Source: Paramecium tetraurelia
Taxonomy: Eukaryota > Ciliophora > Oligohymenophorea > Peniculida > Parameciidae
Direction of reading: 5' to 3'
DNA: 64,000 nucleotides
NCBI RefSeq assembly: GCF_000165425.1
Contig: NW_001799133.1
Span: 1-64,000 of the forward strand
Made by a program: the position numbers and the translations under genes. The notes under the pieces were generated by a model. The model saw only the letters and a list, made by a program, of their open reading frames with translations. It had not been told where the DNA came from and did no database searches. Shown here one piece after another: positions 14,101 to 25,468 of this stretch. Within the stretch, counting starts at the first letter, position 1. Every line of letters begins with the position of its first letter.

Positions 14101-17010
14101 CTAAAAACATTTCTTAAAATCGGATTTATACATGTCTTTTGACAATCTAATTACTGTTGAAAAAATCTTTTAAGAAAAACCTTTAAGATTAACTGATGGT
14201 CCTCCATCTATCATAAATTATCTAGATGTACAAATAAACCTAAACAATAGAATGCTATTTTTTATTCTCTATTTATTTACTAAGTACTCCTGTAATTCCT
14301 TATCTGTGATATCATCAATAATATTTAATTATTTATTATGAAAATGAATTTTTTCAATTCTTTTAATATGATACTCATATGAGATAATCTTGTTAATCAA
14401 ATTCATGTTAATGTATTTGACTGTTGTGTAATTGATATTTGGTAAAATTTCATAAGCATAACCACAAATCTTCTTTATCTTGCTTATCTAAGATTAATGA
14501 AATTAACAAAGGTAACTTTGAACATAAGCACAACTATTTATATCCTCAGTAGTAATTTTAACTTTTGCTCTTTGAGTTAGACCTGAAATAAATGAATGTT
14601 TATCCTTTTTTATATTGTTTGAAAGGTCAAAATTAAATATTTAAGAATATTATTTAAATTTGTCTAACTCTCTTAATGCCTCAGCAACTGTAGGCCAGAT
14701 AGTGACTCCATTTTTTTCTCTTCCTTTTGAAACAACAGGAAGGTCAAAACGGTAAAAATTATACGAATTTCCTTCTTATGATGCATACAAAACAATAAAA
14801 TTTTTATCTGCTGTTAAATCCTTGTATTTTATTTTCCAAATTTATATTTTATTCTAAAAAAGAATTTTATATTTTAAAGTTGGATAATACAAATGCTATT
14901 ATTTAACTTATTATAATGTTCCATATTTCTCTTAGAGATAAGTGATATCATCTGTATTATAATTTATAAGACTCAATCTTTTAGCCAAGCAAATAGCTTT
15001 AAAAAAACCAAATCCTTTTCCTTTAATTACATCTTTCATCGATTCTTTTTTTTCGTCAAAATCTTCTCTAGGAGTTGGTTAACTTTGTGCATTGGCTTAC
15101 TTTTCAAAAGGGTTGCCAACCACATCAGGTGCTGTTTTAAATCTATTGAAATCTAAGAAATTTGTAATAGATTAAGGTTTTGATTATACTGGTCCAAGAA
15201 TAGTTTACTATTTCTCTTATTATCTCTTTTTTCTAAATACTCCCATTCGTATCAAAGATTTAATTTTATTGATATTAATTCTAACTTTGTCACTAAAATT
15301 TGCTTTAAGTTAAATAAACTAGGATTTTAACCCTAATCTTGGTTTAATAGCAAATGAGTTTTGTCTTGTAAATTTAGATCTTCTTTTTGTTTTCTTAATT
15401 AGATCTTTCATTTATAATTATCTATCACTCACAATTAAATAAGGTGGATCATCAACATAAGTTAATATTTTTAGAAAGTGTTTTGTAATTAATTTAGGTA
15501 ATTTTTTACCTCCTGGTGATTCCAAATGAAAATATCTTAAATTAAATAGAACAACTAAGCTCATAATGCTAATTTTTGGTTTAGGAGTAATCAAAGCTTA
15601 GGACATAAATTTTGTTGGTTCTTTGGATGTTAATTTGCTATCCAATACTTCCTGGATAATTTCTTATTTCTTAAGAGGTGAAAACTCCTCTTATCTGCTG
15701 TGCCTCTTTGTAAGTGGAACAGATGTAATAATATTCTTATAAATCCTTCCGACTGAAGGTTTTTAATGTAGTGGCTTTCGCTTTTAGAAGGATTTGATCT
15801 TATAATTATCAACTTCCTACCACATCTCGTTACTAAATATGGATTCAGGCTAAAACTAACTAGGTGGTCTACTTAACGAAGCTTATCTGCTGTGAAAAGT
15901 TGATTTAGCTGCCCTCTCCGATTACTTAGTTAAATCTAATTAAATTTGTTATATTTATTAAGCGTTGTATAAACTGGATATTGATTCATAATGGGTGTCC
16001 CTTTTGAATGTTGATGATTGTTTCAGATTTTCTTCCGAAGATAAAAAACTAATCAATGATCTTGTTATCTTATGACTAGGCTTTTAATCAAATCTAAAGG
16101 TTTTTCTTTTGAATAATGCCTTCCCTAATTTATCATAATATTTATCCAGCATCTCTAAAACTTAATCGTATTTTTTAGCTAATTGCTAATCAATTGATTA
16201 TTAAGGTTTTTTATAGAATTGTTAAGAAATTTAAAGTAATATCTAAATCTCATTGAATAAGTTCTCAGCTAAACTCGGAGCTATTCCTCTACTGATTGGG
16301 TATAATAATTTGATCTCAAAATAAAGAAATTAAAAGAAATCTTCTTTAGGCATATTTGCACATGCTTTAACAGAATCTATCAATTTTGGAGACAAAAATA
16401 CAATATTTTCTTAACTTTTTAACAAATGCATCTCAGTTACAAATGATTTAAGATTATACATGGTATAATATTCGTGTTTAACATTCATTAATAAATGGAT
16501 AGATTATTATTCTTCTCCCATTAAATATGTTTAGTAAGCCTAAAATATTAAAAATTTCAGTCTTATTAAAGTATTTTTAAAATGTTAAAGCTCAGGGAAG
16601 ATTATTTATTCAAAATAATATAACTGATTCTTCATCGATTTTTACTTAAGCTATTTATTTTTTAAGATAGCCCATTTTAACCACAATTCCATAACTGAAT
16701 TCGAAATTTGATATTTTTAATAAAATAGCTTATACTTTTTCATTTTATCAATGCTTTTTCCATTCATAAGAGTATTTGTAATTTCATTAAGATCTAAAAA
16801 CATTCTTGCAATTAAAACTCTTTACAATTGTTCTGGTTGAACATACTCTATCCTGGGAACCATAAAATTGTCTAATACAAACTATTCAAATCCTAAATTT
16901 TTCCTTTAATTAAGTTTCTTCATGTAGCCCGCACTTTCAAGTTATAGTAATCTTGTTTCTTTTTAGAATAAGTGGCTGAAATTTAGGCATTATAATAAAT
17001 AGTAATTCAT
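11131..17010 (-). CDS. Giant orphan protein, 1,959 aa
   Basis: One uninterrupted frame of 1,960 codons (including TGA 11131-11133) from ATG 17008-17010; no intron is needed, which is unusual for this length here. The protein is rich in Lys, Asn, Ile, Leu and Gln. The N-terminal 300 residues look helical (LLQLESAGYMKKLNQR, FLYFEIKLLYPISRG). A basic/Ser-rich section follows at about 330-560. A globular-looking part is near 700-800 (GFGFFKAICLAKRLSL, GVTIWPTVAEALRELDKF). The C-terminal third contains a mixed beta segment (GPAEYAVVTVYSHLIIDVWI). I see no signal peptide, clear transmembrane segment or named domain. I do not recognise the family. Confidence 0.85.
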
Positions 17011-17602
17011 TTATTATTATAATAAAACATAGAAGATTAAATTAAAATCAGAGTAAAGAAAACTAAATAAATTAACATTGATATAGATTAATATTATTTG
17101 AGATTCAGGATCTAACATATTTATTTGTTTTTAATGAAACTAGCCTAGTATTTTGTAGTTTATTTACTATTTTCATCAATCTAAATTGATTAGTAAGAGA
17201 AATCCATGTTGTTATTTTAAAAAATAAATAAATTGAAATATTAATTCTAATAGCTGAGTTCATAGAAATAAAATAATGAATCATCTTAATTAATAGTAGT
17301 AAAATTTATGATTAAGTTAAATTATTGTTTTACATTTTTGAATTATTATCAAGACATTTTATGCATTACCTATATGAGTAATTTTAATATCTTATAAATG
17401 AATAATAAATTGATATATTTTTAAAGATTTTTTGAAAAAGGACAGAAATTTTAAAATAAAAAAGGAATTTATTGCAACGAAAATTTTAAATACTATTATT
17501 TTGTGATTTTTGTTTAATGTTTGACGTAGACCTTAACCAAGATGGAACTTAAAATAGATTAACATTCCAATCATTTAAGAGAGGAAAGAAAAACTTTTCC
17601 TC
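17011..17602. other. Divergent intergenic region
   Basis: 592 bp between the starts of the giant orphan (-) and CWC22 (+); it must carry both promoters. It is very A+T-rich with no clear motif. A short + frame from 17541 (26 codons) stops just before the CWC22 start in another frame; no GT donor lies in it, so it cannot be spliced on as an upstream exon. Confidence 0.6.
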
Positions 17603-19970
17603 ATGATAAAATATAATGAAAAGAGGGAGAACGAAAAGATGCAAATGGAGGAAGCCGCAAAAAAATTTGTCCCAATTGATCCACTTACTCAAAAAAAGTT
17701 CGATCGACCTACAAGAGCAGGAGGTGTTTATGTGCCTCCTCATAAACTAAGGGAAATGGAAAACGAAATAAAAATGAGTAATAAAAATAGCGTTGAATAC
17801 TAAAGATTGATGTGGGAATTATTAAGAAAATCAATAAATGGTATTATCAATAAAGTAAATATTACAAACATATAAAATATCATCGTTGAATTATTTAATG
17901 AAAATATATTAAGAGGGAGGGGATTATTAGCAAGAGCAATTATAAAAGCCTAAATGGCATCACCAAATTTTACTATGGTTTATGCTGCTTTGATCTCTGT
18001 TATCAATACTAAATTGCCAGAAATTGTGAATTTGATAATAAGAAGAGTGATTGTTTAATTTTAAAGAGCGTACAAAAGGAATAATAAAATAGTGTGTATG
18101 GCAATTACAAAAATGATTGCTCATCTCATAAATTAAAAAGTTTTAAGCGACTTAGTTGGATTAGAATTACTTTACATTCTCCTAGAGAGTCCTACTGAAG
18201 ATTCTGTAGAATTAGCTTGCGATTTTACTATAGAATGTGGGTAAGTTATGAGTGATATTGCTCCCTAAAATGTTTCCACAATATTCGAAAGATTTAAAGG
18301 AATATTGCATGAAGGAACCATAAGTAGAAAAGTTTAGTATAGAATTGAGTAACTATTTGCAACTCGTAAAACTAAGTTTGTTGATCACCCAGGAGTTATT
18401 CCTGAGTTAGATTTAGTTGAGGAAGATGATTAGATTACACATTAAATAGACATAGTTGATGAATTAGATGCTGAGGATAATCTAAATTTATTTTAGTATG
18501 ATTCATTTTTTGAAAAAACTGAGAATGAATGGGAAGAAATCAAAAAAGAAATTTTGGGAGAAGAGAATATTATTATGTTAAAAACTAAGTAATAGGTTGA
18601 TTTCATGCCTGAGATAGAAGAGGAATAAGAGTAGGCTAAAGATTTTACAGAAAGAGATCTTTTAAGTTTAAAGAGAGTTATTTATTTAACAATCTAAAGC
18701 AGTGTTGATTATGAGGAATGCTTGCATAAAATAATTAAAATGTAAACAGGAATTGGTCATGAAGATGAAGTTTGCAATATGATTATTGATTGTTGTATGC
18801 AAGAGAGAACATATTTAAGGTTTTTTGGACTTTTGGGATAGAGATTATGTGAAATTGCTGAAATCTTTAGAGATAATTTTATGAAATGTTTTGTAGAGAA
18901 ATATGCAACAATGCATCGTTACGAAACTGCAAAAATCAGAAACATTTCTAAATTCTTCGCTCATCTCTTTTTTACAAATGCCATTGATTGGAGAATCTTA
19001 AAATGTATTTCATTAACATAAGAAAGTACTACCTCTTCAGGTAGAATTATGATTAAATGTTTATTCTTGGAATTGGCTGAAAATATGAGTTTACCTGTAT
19101 TAAAGTCAAAATTGATGGATCCAGAACTCAAAGATTACCTAGCTGGTCTATTTCCAGTTGATCATCCTAAAAATACAAGATTTTCAATTAACTTTTTCAC
19201 TAGTATTGGATAAGGGTTATTAACTGAAGAATTAAGATAGATATATGAATAATAAAACAAAATAGAATTTTAGCACGCACAGGAAGTAACTATTATATTC
19301 TAATTTTTAGGCTTTAAAACAATTCGGTACCTCTGCTGAAGAAGATAGTGGCAGTGATGAAAGTGACAGTAGTGAGGATTCATCCTCAGATGATAGTAGT
19401 GATAGTGATTCTTCAAAGGATAAGTAAAAAAAGAATCAATAAGATAAAAAAAGAAAAGAGGATGAAGTTCCTGTTAAAGAAAAACCAAAAGAAAAAGAAA
19501 GAGGAAAATAAAAAGAGAAGGAGAAGCAAAAAGAAAAGGATAGAGAAAGAGAGAAAGAAAGAGAAAAAGAGAAGGATAGAGAAAGAGAAAAAGAAAAAGA
19601 AAGAGAAAGAGAAAGAGAGAAGGAAAGAGAAAAAGAAAGAGAAAGGGAAAGGGAAAGAGAAAGAGAAAAAGAAAGAGAAAGAGAGAGAGAAAAGGAAAGA
19701 GAAAGAGAAAAACAAAGGGATAGAGAAAGGTAAAAGGAAAAGGAAAAAAAAAGAGAAAAGGAGAGAGAAAGAGAAAGAGAGAAAGAAAAAAAATAGAAAG
19801 AAAAAGAAAAAAGGGATCAAAAAAAAAAATAAAAAAGTCCAACCCCCAGCCAAAGTGAAAGTTTAAGTGATAGTAGAAGCAGAAGCAGGAGCAGAAGTGA
19901 AAGCGTTAGTAGCAGCTAAAGCAGTAGCAGTAGTAGCGAAAGCAAACCATAGCATAAAAAACACAAATGA
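17603..19970 (+). CDS. CWC22: Pre-mRNA-splicing factor CWC22
   Basis: 780 aa with one intron (19286-19310, 25 nt, GTA...TAG). The N-terminal signature [17 protein letters not shown] leads into the MIF4G domain ([42 protein letters not shown]), then the acidic linker DLVEEDDQITHQ and the MA3 domain (about residues 320-460). These match the CWC22 family closely and in order. CWC22 is a spliceosome component that recruits the exon-junction-complex core eIF4A3. The C-terminal third is an acidic Ser stretch followed by an extreme Lys/Glu/Arg repeat and a final Ser/Arg tail ([10 protein letters not shown]), as in metazoan CWC22. Start chosen at the ATG opening the conserved frame. Confidence 0.96.
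19430..19810 (+). repeat. Polypurine (GA) low-complexity tract
   Basis: About 380 bp in which the + strand is almost only A and G, built from gaaaga/gaaaaa-type hexamers. It encodes the Lys/Glu/Arg repeat of CWC22. The opposite strand is a homopyrimidine run with long but meaningless Phe/Leu/Ser frames. Confidence 0.9.
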
Positions 19971-20140
19971 ATTTATTAGCTAAATTATTTTTATAGTTGA
20001 AAATATTCTAACACAATAGCGTGATTTACTAAATCTATTTCTTATTCATGGTTTTCATATTTTCAATTCTTATTTAAAATACAAAGAGAAGTCATTTAAA
20101 AGAAATTTTATAAGGTTTTTAATTAAATGTCATCTTAAAA

Positions 20141-20800
20141 TCATTAAAGGGTTTTTAATCTAAAGGTAGACAAAGTCGGGAAAATATCTAAATAATATTA
20201 GAGTAATACTTGATGATCCAAAAAATTTTGCCATTTAAGAGTCTGTTCTAAGATTATATTTTGGTGTAACCATTCTCCTTTGTTTATTACTTTTTTTTTA
20301 AATCAATGCCTGGATGTTTTCCTGCTTTGCCTCATGAATTTAATGTAATTGGCTCATAGGGAGACTACTTAAGATTTTATTGAGAGTATAATTTGCTCTA
20401 TTAAAAGAACCTGAAGAGATCTAATTACTTATTTCTTTATACAATATACCTCTCTAATTATGCAGTTTAAAACCTACTCATTGAAAAGGGCTTTCTTTTT
20501 ATTATTTTCTATTGTTGTCTTTTTAGATATGCTAAACTTTTAAATAAAATTACGCTGAGTTGAATTATTGTTTTGGTTGACATTAGGTTAATTGAATTCT
20601 TGATGAATTTCAGTTTTCTTTTAATTCTTACGATGTAATAGCTCAAAATATTATGGAATACGAAATTAAGTAAGTTGTTAAAATGATTAACTATAAGGTT
20701 TAGGTAAGTTGGAGTAATCTAAATATTTGCCATCCTCTTATGATATTTTTTTATTTGCTTCGATTAATTCAGCGTAGGGTGAACTAGGTTTTTTTCTCAT
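20141..20800 (-). CDS. Hypothetical protein, about 202 aa
   Basis: ATG at 20798-20800. The first 125 residues read well (PSSPYAELIEANKKISQEDG, then a Gln/Asn/Lys-rich section). A 29-nt intron (GTATATTG...AATTAG) lies near 20426-20454. A second 22-nt GTA...TAG intron near 20182 gives a hydrophilic C-terminus and TGA at 20141-20143; if it is retained the frame instead ends at 20130-20132 with a hydrophobic tail. Both versions are in frame. No domain is recognised. It is convergent with CWC22, about 170 bp apart. Confidence 0.6.
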
Positions 20801-20942
20801 AATAATAATTAATTATAATGATAACAAGATTAGTTATAAATAGTAATATAATAACAAAAAATAATATAATCATCGAGTTGACTTAATTATATAGCTACCC
20901 AAACCTACAGAATTAATTTCAAATATTAATTATAAGACTGAT

Positions 20943-21466
20943 GGAAACAAATAAATTTGTTAAATAACCTATTTGAATTTGAAATTCAGAAAAAAGAGTA
21001 TGATAATGCTTTGAAATCAAGAATTATAAATTCCTTATATTTTCCAAGAAAATAAAGGGAAGGAAGAATATTCAAAAGAATTCCTGAATAATGAGAATAT
21101 TTTATAGAGCAGGTTATAGGAATGTTAGTTTACATTAAAAATTAAGAAATGGATGAGAATTTTATTATTAAAATACTAAAATAATTAAGAAGATATAAAA
21201 GAATATAAATTATTTTGCTCTAAATAATTTAATTAAATAATAATTTATTGGCAGAATTAATAAAGTTAAGAAAGAAATCATTCTATAAAACATTTTAGTA
21301 AAATAAAAGTGAATTAACAGATGAATGGATTGAAAGCAAAAAACGAATATGCTATAAATCAATAGTAAATGAATAAAGTCTTATTGCTTTTGGTTGTTTT
21401 AAGTATAGCACAATCAGTTTTTGTTAAAAGATCAAACGATCCTACAAAGGCTGTTTTTACTTAACT
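20943..21466 (+). pseudogene. Broken ORF with TFIIS N-terminal (LW)-like helical domain
   Basis: A single frame reads NNLFEFEIQKKEYDNALKSR ... RIPEQ, meets TGA at 21092-21094, and continues in the same frame as EYFIEQVIGMLVYIKNQEMD and LKQLRRYKRIQ ... LLAELIKLRKKSFYK. The second half resembles the four-helix TFIIS N-terminal/LW domain. The only nearby ATG (20942-20944) is one nucleotide out of frame. No GT...AG pair removes the TGA, and the frame runs about 100 nt into the trichocyst gene. A frame break plus an internal stop suggests a decayed gene. A missed exon structure is the alternative. Confidence 0.45.
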
Positions 21467-22439
21467 TGAAGCTATGGAAGAACATGAATTAGGAAAAAAA
21501 CTCTTAGACACCATAGCTCTGCAATTAAATAACAAAGCCCCATTATCAGACATTGCAAAGATGCTTTAACAATTGAGAGAAAATCTGATTCTTAATTAAT
21601 AAGAAGCAGATTAAAAGCATGCTCAAGATGAAGTTGATTGTGAAACAGAAATTTACTAATACAATAGAAGAATAGATTATGCTTCTGCTGAAATAACTGA
21701 CTCTACAACAGAAATAGCAACATTGACTTCAAAAGTTGAATAATTAGCTTAAGATGTTGAGAATAAAAAAATATAACTTGATATTTTAAATGAATAAGAA
21801 ACTCAATTAACCGAATAAAGAGCTAATGATGCTGACGATTTTATAAAATTTGAGCACGAAACTGAAAACGTGATAGAGGCAATTGAAGTTATTTTTACTA
21901 AATTATCTTCAATTTAACCTGACTAAGAAGTAGTTTAAATTTTAACATAATTAAATTAAATTGGTTCATCAAATCCAATTTTAGCATTAATGTAAGTAGC
22001 ATCAACATTCTCAAAGGATCAATTGAATAATGTGTTAAATAAATTGAGTGAAGTGAGCGCCTCTTTGGAATAGAGTCTACATGATGCCAGATAATCTGAA
22101 ATTTAAGCCTAATTAGATTATGAAAGATTAATGGTTGAAATAGAAAGTCAAAGAGAATCATTGTCATCAGCTAGAGAAGATTCTGAAAGATAATTGAAAG
22201 ATAATGAATAAGCTTTGGACCTTTAAAAGAAAAGAAAGGAAGATGCTACTGATGAATTAAATGCTGCAACTGCTGGAAAGGAATAAAAAGAAGGTGAATG
22301 TGAGGGATGGAGAACTTAATATGCTTCTGATACTGAACATAGATAACAAGAAATTTCAATTATTAGATAAATTGAAGAAATATTGGCAACTAAACTCAAA
22401 AACGTCAAAGTTTATTTATTAGAAAGATCCTCTGCATGA
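21369..22439 (+). CDS. Trichocyst matrix protein (TMP) family, copy 1, intronless
   Basis: 356 aa without introns. Signal peptide MNKVLLLLVVLSIAQSVFVK, then long heptad-rich coiled-coil segments (DSTTEIATLTSKVEQLAQDV; ARQSEIQAQLDYERLMVEIE) separated by a short non-coiled piece rich in Asn/Gln/Ser. Length, layout and composition match the precursor polypeptides that are cleaved and packed into the crystalline core of trichocysts. The other three TMP genes in this window need four introns each; this one is continuous. Confidence 0.88.
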
Positions 22440-22639
22440 TAATATTTTTATTCCAATTAAAATATTTTTATTATCTCTTCACTAAAGTTGTGAAATAATA
22501 GTTTCCTAATTAATATTTATTATTACATTAAGAAGTCTATTTTAATTGTATGTTTTACTGTGTTTCTATCATTTATTTATTAGTAAATGGAATAATTTAA
22601 TTATAGTTTTTATAATGTTATAGATATACTATTAATTAA

Positions 22640-24556
22640 ATGGAATAATAAAATGATGTCGTAACTTAGGATTAATAATAAGGATTGAAAGAATAACTTG
22701 ATAAGACTTCAACTCAAAATCAGCCAACAGAATAATCTATTGCTGGAAACCCTGAAAAAACTGAGACCATTCCAATGATCGATCCATTAATGGATTAAAA
22801 TGCAGATCAACCTTCAAATTAGGATAATTAAACATAAGAATCAAATGATCCTTCTAAACCAAATCCATTTTACACTTATTCAATTTTGGCAAAAGAGTTT
22901 ATTTTATTTAGCCTTCCCTATTTATATTTTATATTTGCTGCTCTTTATAGGATTTATTAGCTTTAGAAATTGCAAGATGTTACACTACAAAGATAATCCA
23001 TAAGATCTTAATTAAGCGATGAGGATGTGTAATTATTAAACATATATTAATTAGCCCTAAAACAAATCCTCCATCCTTGAATATCAAAATTATCATTTCA
23101 TATTGGCTTTGCTTTGTCTGTACTTTATCAATGACACTGGGATTTTTTGGTCTAATTATGACTATATCACCAAAACTATACTTCATTTGGTTGATCCCAA
23201 TTGTTGCTCATATTGTTTCTGTTATTTTGTTAAAATAAGAGTTTAAATTTTAAGAATAATAGGCAACTTGGACCCATAGAGTAATAGTTTATCAACTATC
23301 AACTAGATATTTTGGCCTTTATAGACTGCATTTTTAGTTGTTAGAACATCATAAGAATATCAAACTCTTTTGAGTAGTGCATTAATAATTTTGTAATTGT
23401 TCCCATCGCTCATTTTATTGATATATGCATTGTATCGACCAAATGATAGAACAAGAATACCAGATGACACACCAAAATTTGCAAAATAATTGATGAAATC
23501 ATTAGAAGAATTTAAAATATTTTAATCAGAAAATAAATCAATCAGAGAATCTACACTAAATAGAACCAAAACTAAAAAAGAAAACACAACTATAACAAAG
23601 TAATTATCATCAGCATTTTCTGACCTTATTCAAAGCAAGAATTAAAACGAATAAGAACAGTTTTTAAGGGATAAAATGCCAGAAAGGAGTGTTAGTATAA
23701 GTAAAAAAATAATTAAACGCTTTGTTAACGACAATGAAATACTATATTCATATTTGATTATTACCGTAATTGATGGTCATACATTTTAATCAGAAAAGCG
23801 TTACCCTGAATTTTTGAATATTGAGAGAGTACAAATTGATCATTTTAATAAATACAACGCAAGTTCCTTTAAAATTTAGAGAATAGATCTATAATTGGGA
23901 GAGGATGAATTTTCCTATGTTCTAAGAAGGAGGGAATATTTAGAACGATGGCTTTAAGAATAATTAGCTAACCCAACTTATGTAACAAAAAATTTACTTG
24001 ATTTCTTGGGAGTGGATGAAGAAATGCAGCAGCCGTTTTTAATATATTAATAATTGATTTCAAAGACTAGATCTTAGATACGACCAAAGAGTTATTAAAA
24101 ATCTTAAGAATATGAATTATAAGCTCTCAGAGTAAATTCTGAAGAAAATTTGGTTGCTTTAGATTATTCTGAACTTCAATTCTCATCTAATTGTGTCTAA
24201 TATGAATATGGCATGTATGGATCCAATTCAATAGAATTTGTTATCAATATCAAATACAAAGAAAAGTAAAAATATCCGTAATCAATGTTAGGAACACAGA
24301 ACATGTATATAGGATCTTGAAAACACTGTCTTGTATAAGATAATTTAGTGAGTAACTTGAATTATAAAGTGGTCGAGCATTGCCGCCTAATTTAAAAATA
24401 ACAAAATAAATTTTAAATCTGACAACGAATGAAAAATTAACATTTGTGGATGAATTTTTTAAAGAATTATTAGGAAATCATGAATACTTTTCAAGTGAAT
24501 TTTTTGATTTTATAGGGTTTGATATTAATAATAGATGTCCAAAAGAATAAAGTTGA
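22640..24556 (+). CDS. Multi-pass membrane protein with two PX domains
   Basis: 609 aa after removing introns 23029-23054, 23281-23306 and 24278-24312. A Gln/Asn/Pro-rich N-terminus of about 75 residues comes first. Then there are about four hydrophobic segments (FILFSLPYLYFIFAALYRI; YWLCFVCTLSMTLGFFGLIM; LYFIWLIPIVAHIVSVILL; ALIILQLFPSLILLIYALY). A cytosolic part follows with a PX domain (IKRFVNDNEILYSYLIITVI; EKRYPEFL; REYLERWLQEQL ... LLDFLGV). A second PX-like domain is at the C-terminus (KYPILKTLSCIRQFSEQL; ALPPNLK; FVDEFFKELL ... FFDFIGF). PX domains bind phosphoinositides, commonly PI3P, so a role tethering endosomal membranes is inferred. I do not recognise this architecture as a standard family. 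Confidence 0.88.
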
Positions 24557-24647
24557 TCAATTTTTATAATATTAATTTATTTATAAGTATAATAATGCAT
24601 AAATGAAATGATAGCTCTTTGAGCTTATATTATTAATAACGATTTAC

Positions 24648-25391
24648 ATGATTAAATTATATTTAGATTGGATTTCACAGCCATCCAGAGCTGTAAAGGC
24701 AGTCTTAGATATCCTCAAAGTACCTCATGAGGTCAAGCCTTTAATGATTTAATATAATTAACATAAATCCCCTGAATTCACAGCAATTCATCCATTATAA
24801 TAATGTAAGGAAGTTAATAAAGTTGATAGTGCCTTTATTACAAGATGGAGATTTTACTGTTGCTGAAAGCCATAATATTATGAGATACATTATCAAATAG
24901 AAAAATATTTCAACTAATTTGTAAGTTTCTAAAAAATACTAAGATACCCACTTACAGACATCAGATAATAAACTAGAATTGATCAATATCTTGACTATCA
25001 TCATACAAATACTAGAAGATGTTTTCACTTTTACTATTCAGTGCTTATAGCCCCAAGGAAGGGATAAAAGGTTATCCCTGAAGTACTGGAAAAGGAAAAA
25101 TATGATGTGGAAAAAGTGTTTTAATATTTTGAGAACAGTAATTATTATAAAACATATGTAGATTGGCTGAAAGGTAAGAACTATATTTGTGGAGATTAAG
25201 TCACTTTAGCTGATATAAGTGCATGTAGCGAAATGATGTAATTAGATATGATTAAATTTGATTTCAAAAAATATCCAATTACAAATGCATGGCTTCATAA
25301 GGTGATAAATATTCCAGAACTTTATCAAGCACATCATGTCGCTTTTAAGATTATCAAAAAATAAAACCCAGGTTCTTAATTCTTGAAATGA
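24648..25391 (+). CDS. Glutathione S-transferase, theta-like
   Basis: 231 aa. Thioredoxin-fold N-terminal domain (MIKLYLDWISQPSRAVKAVL; Ser-Gln-Pro-Ser in the place of the theta-class catalytic Ser), ESHNIMRYI as the glutathione-contacting ES motif, then the all-helical C-terminal domain (RIDQYLDYHHTNTRR; GDQVTLADISACSEMMQL with the conserved N-capping D). Introns are 25 nt near 24810 and 23 nt at 24921-24943. The second ends in AAG, and only that junction restores the conserved YPLTDIRQQTRIDQYL register. The function is glutathione conjugation or related transfer reactions in the cytosol. Confidence 0.9.
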
Positions 25392-25468
25392 ATTAAAATA
25401 TCGAATATACATATATGGAATAGCAAGTTGTATTAATATATAATTAAAGCATATTAATGTATATGTTA

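Noticed and set aside
19413-19866. Three long frames in the GA tract, including Phe/Leu/Ser-rich minus-strand ones and a + frame starting at 19348
   Set aside because: They arise from the polypurine composition; the real frame is CWC22, with Lys/Glu/Arg repeats joined to a spliced MA3 domain.
21092-21094. TGA as selenocysteine in the TFIIS-N-like frame
   Set aside because: No selenoprotein family matches, no SECIS-like structure is visible, and the frame is also offset from its only ATG; decay or misassigned exons explain it better.
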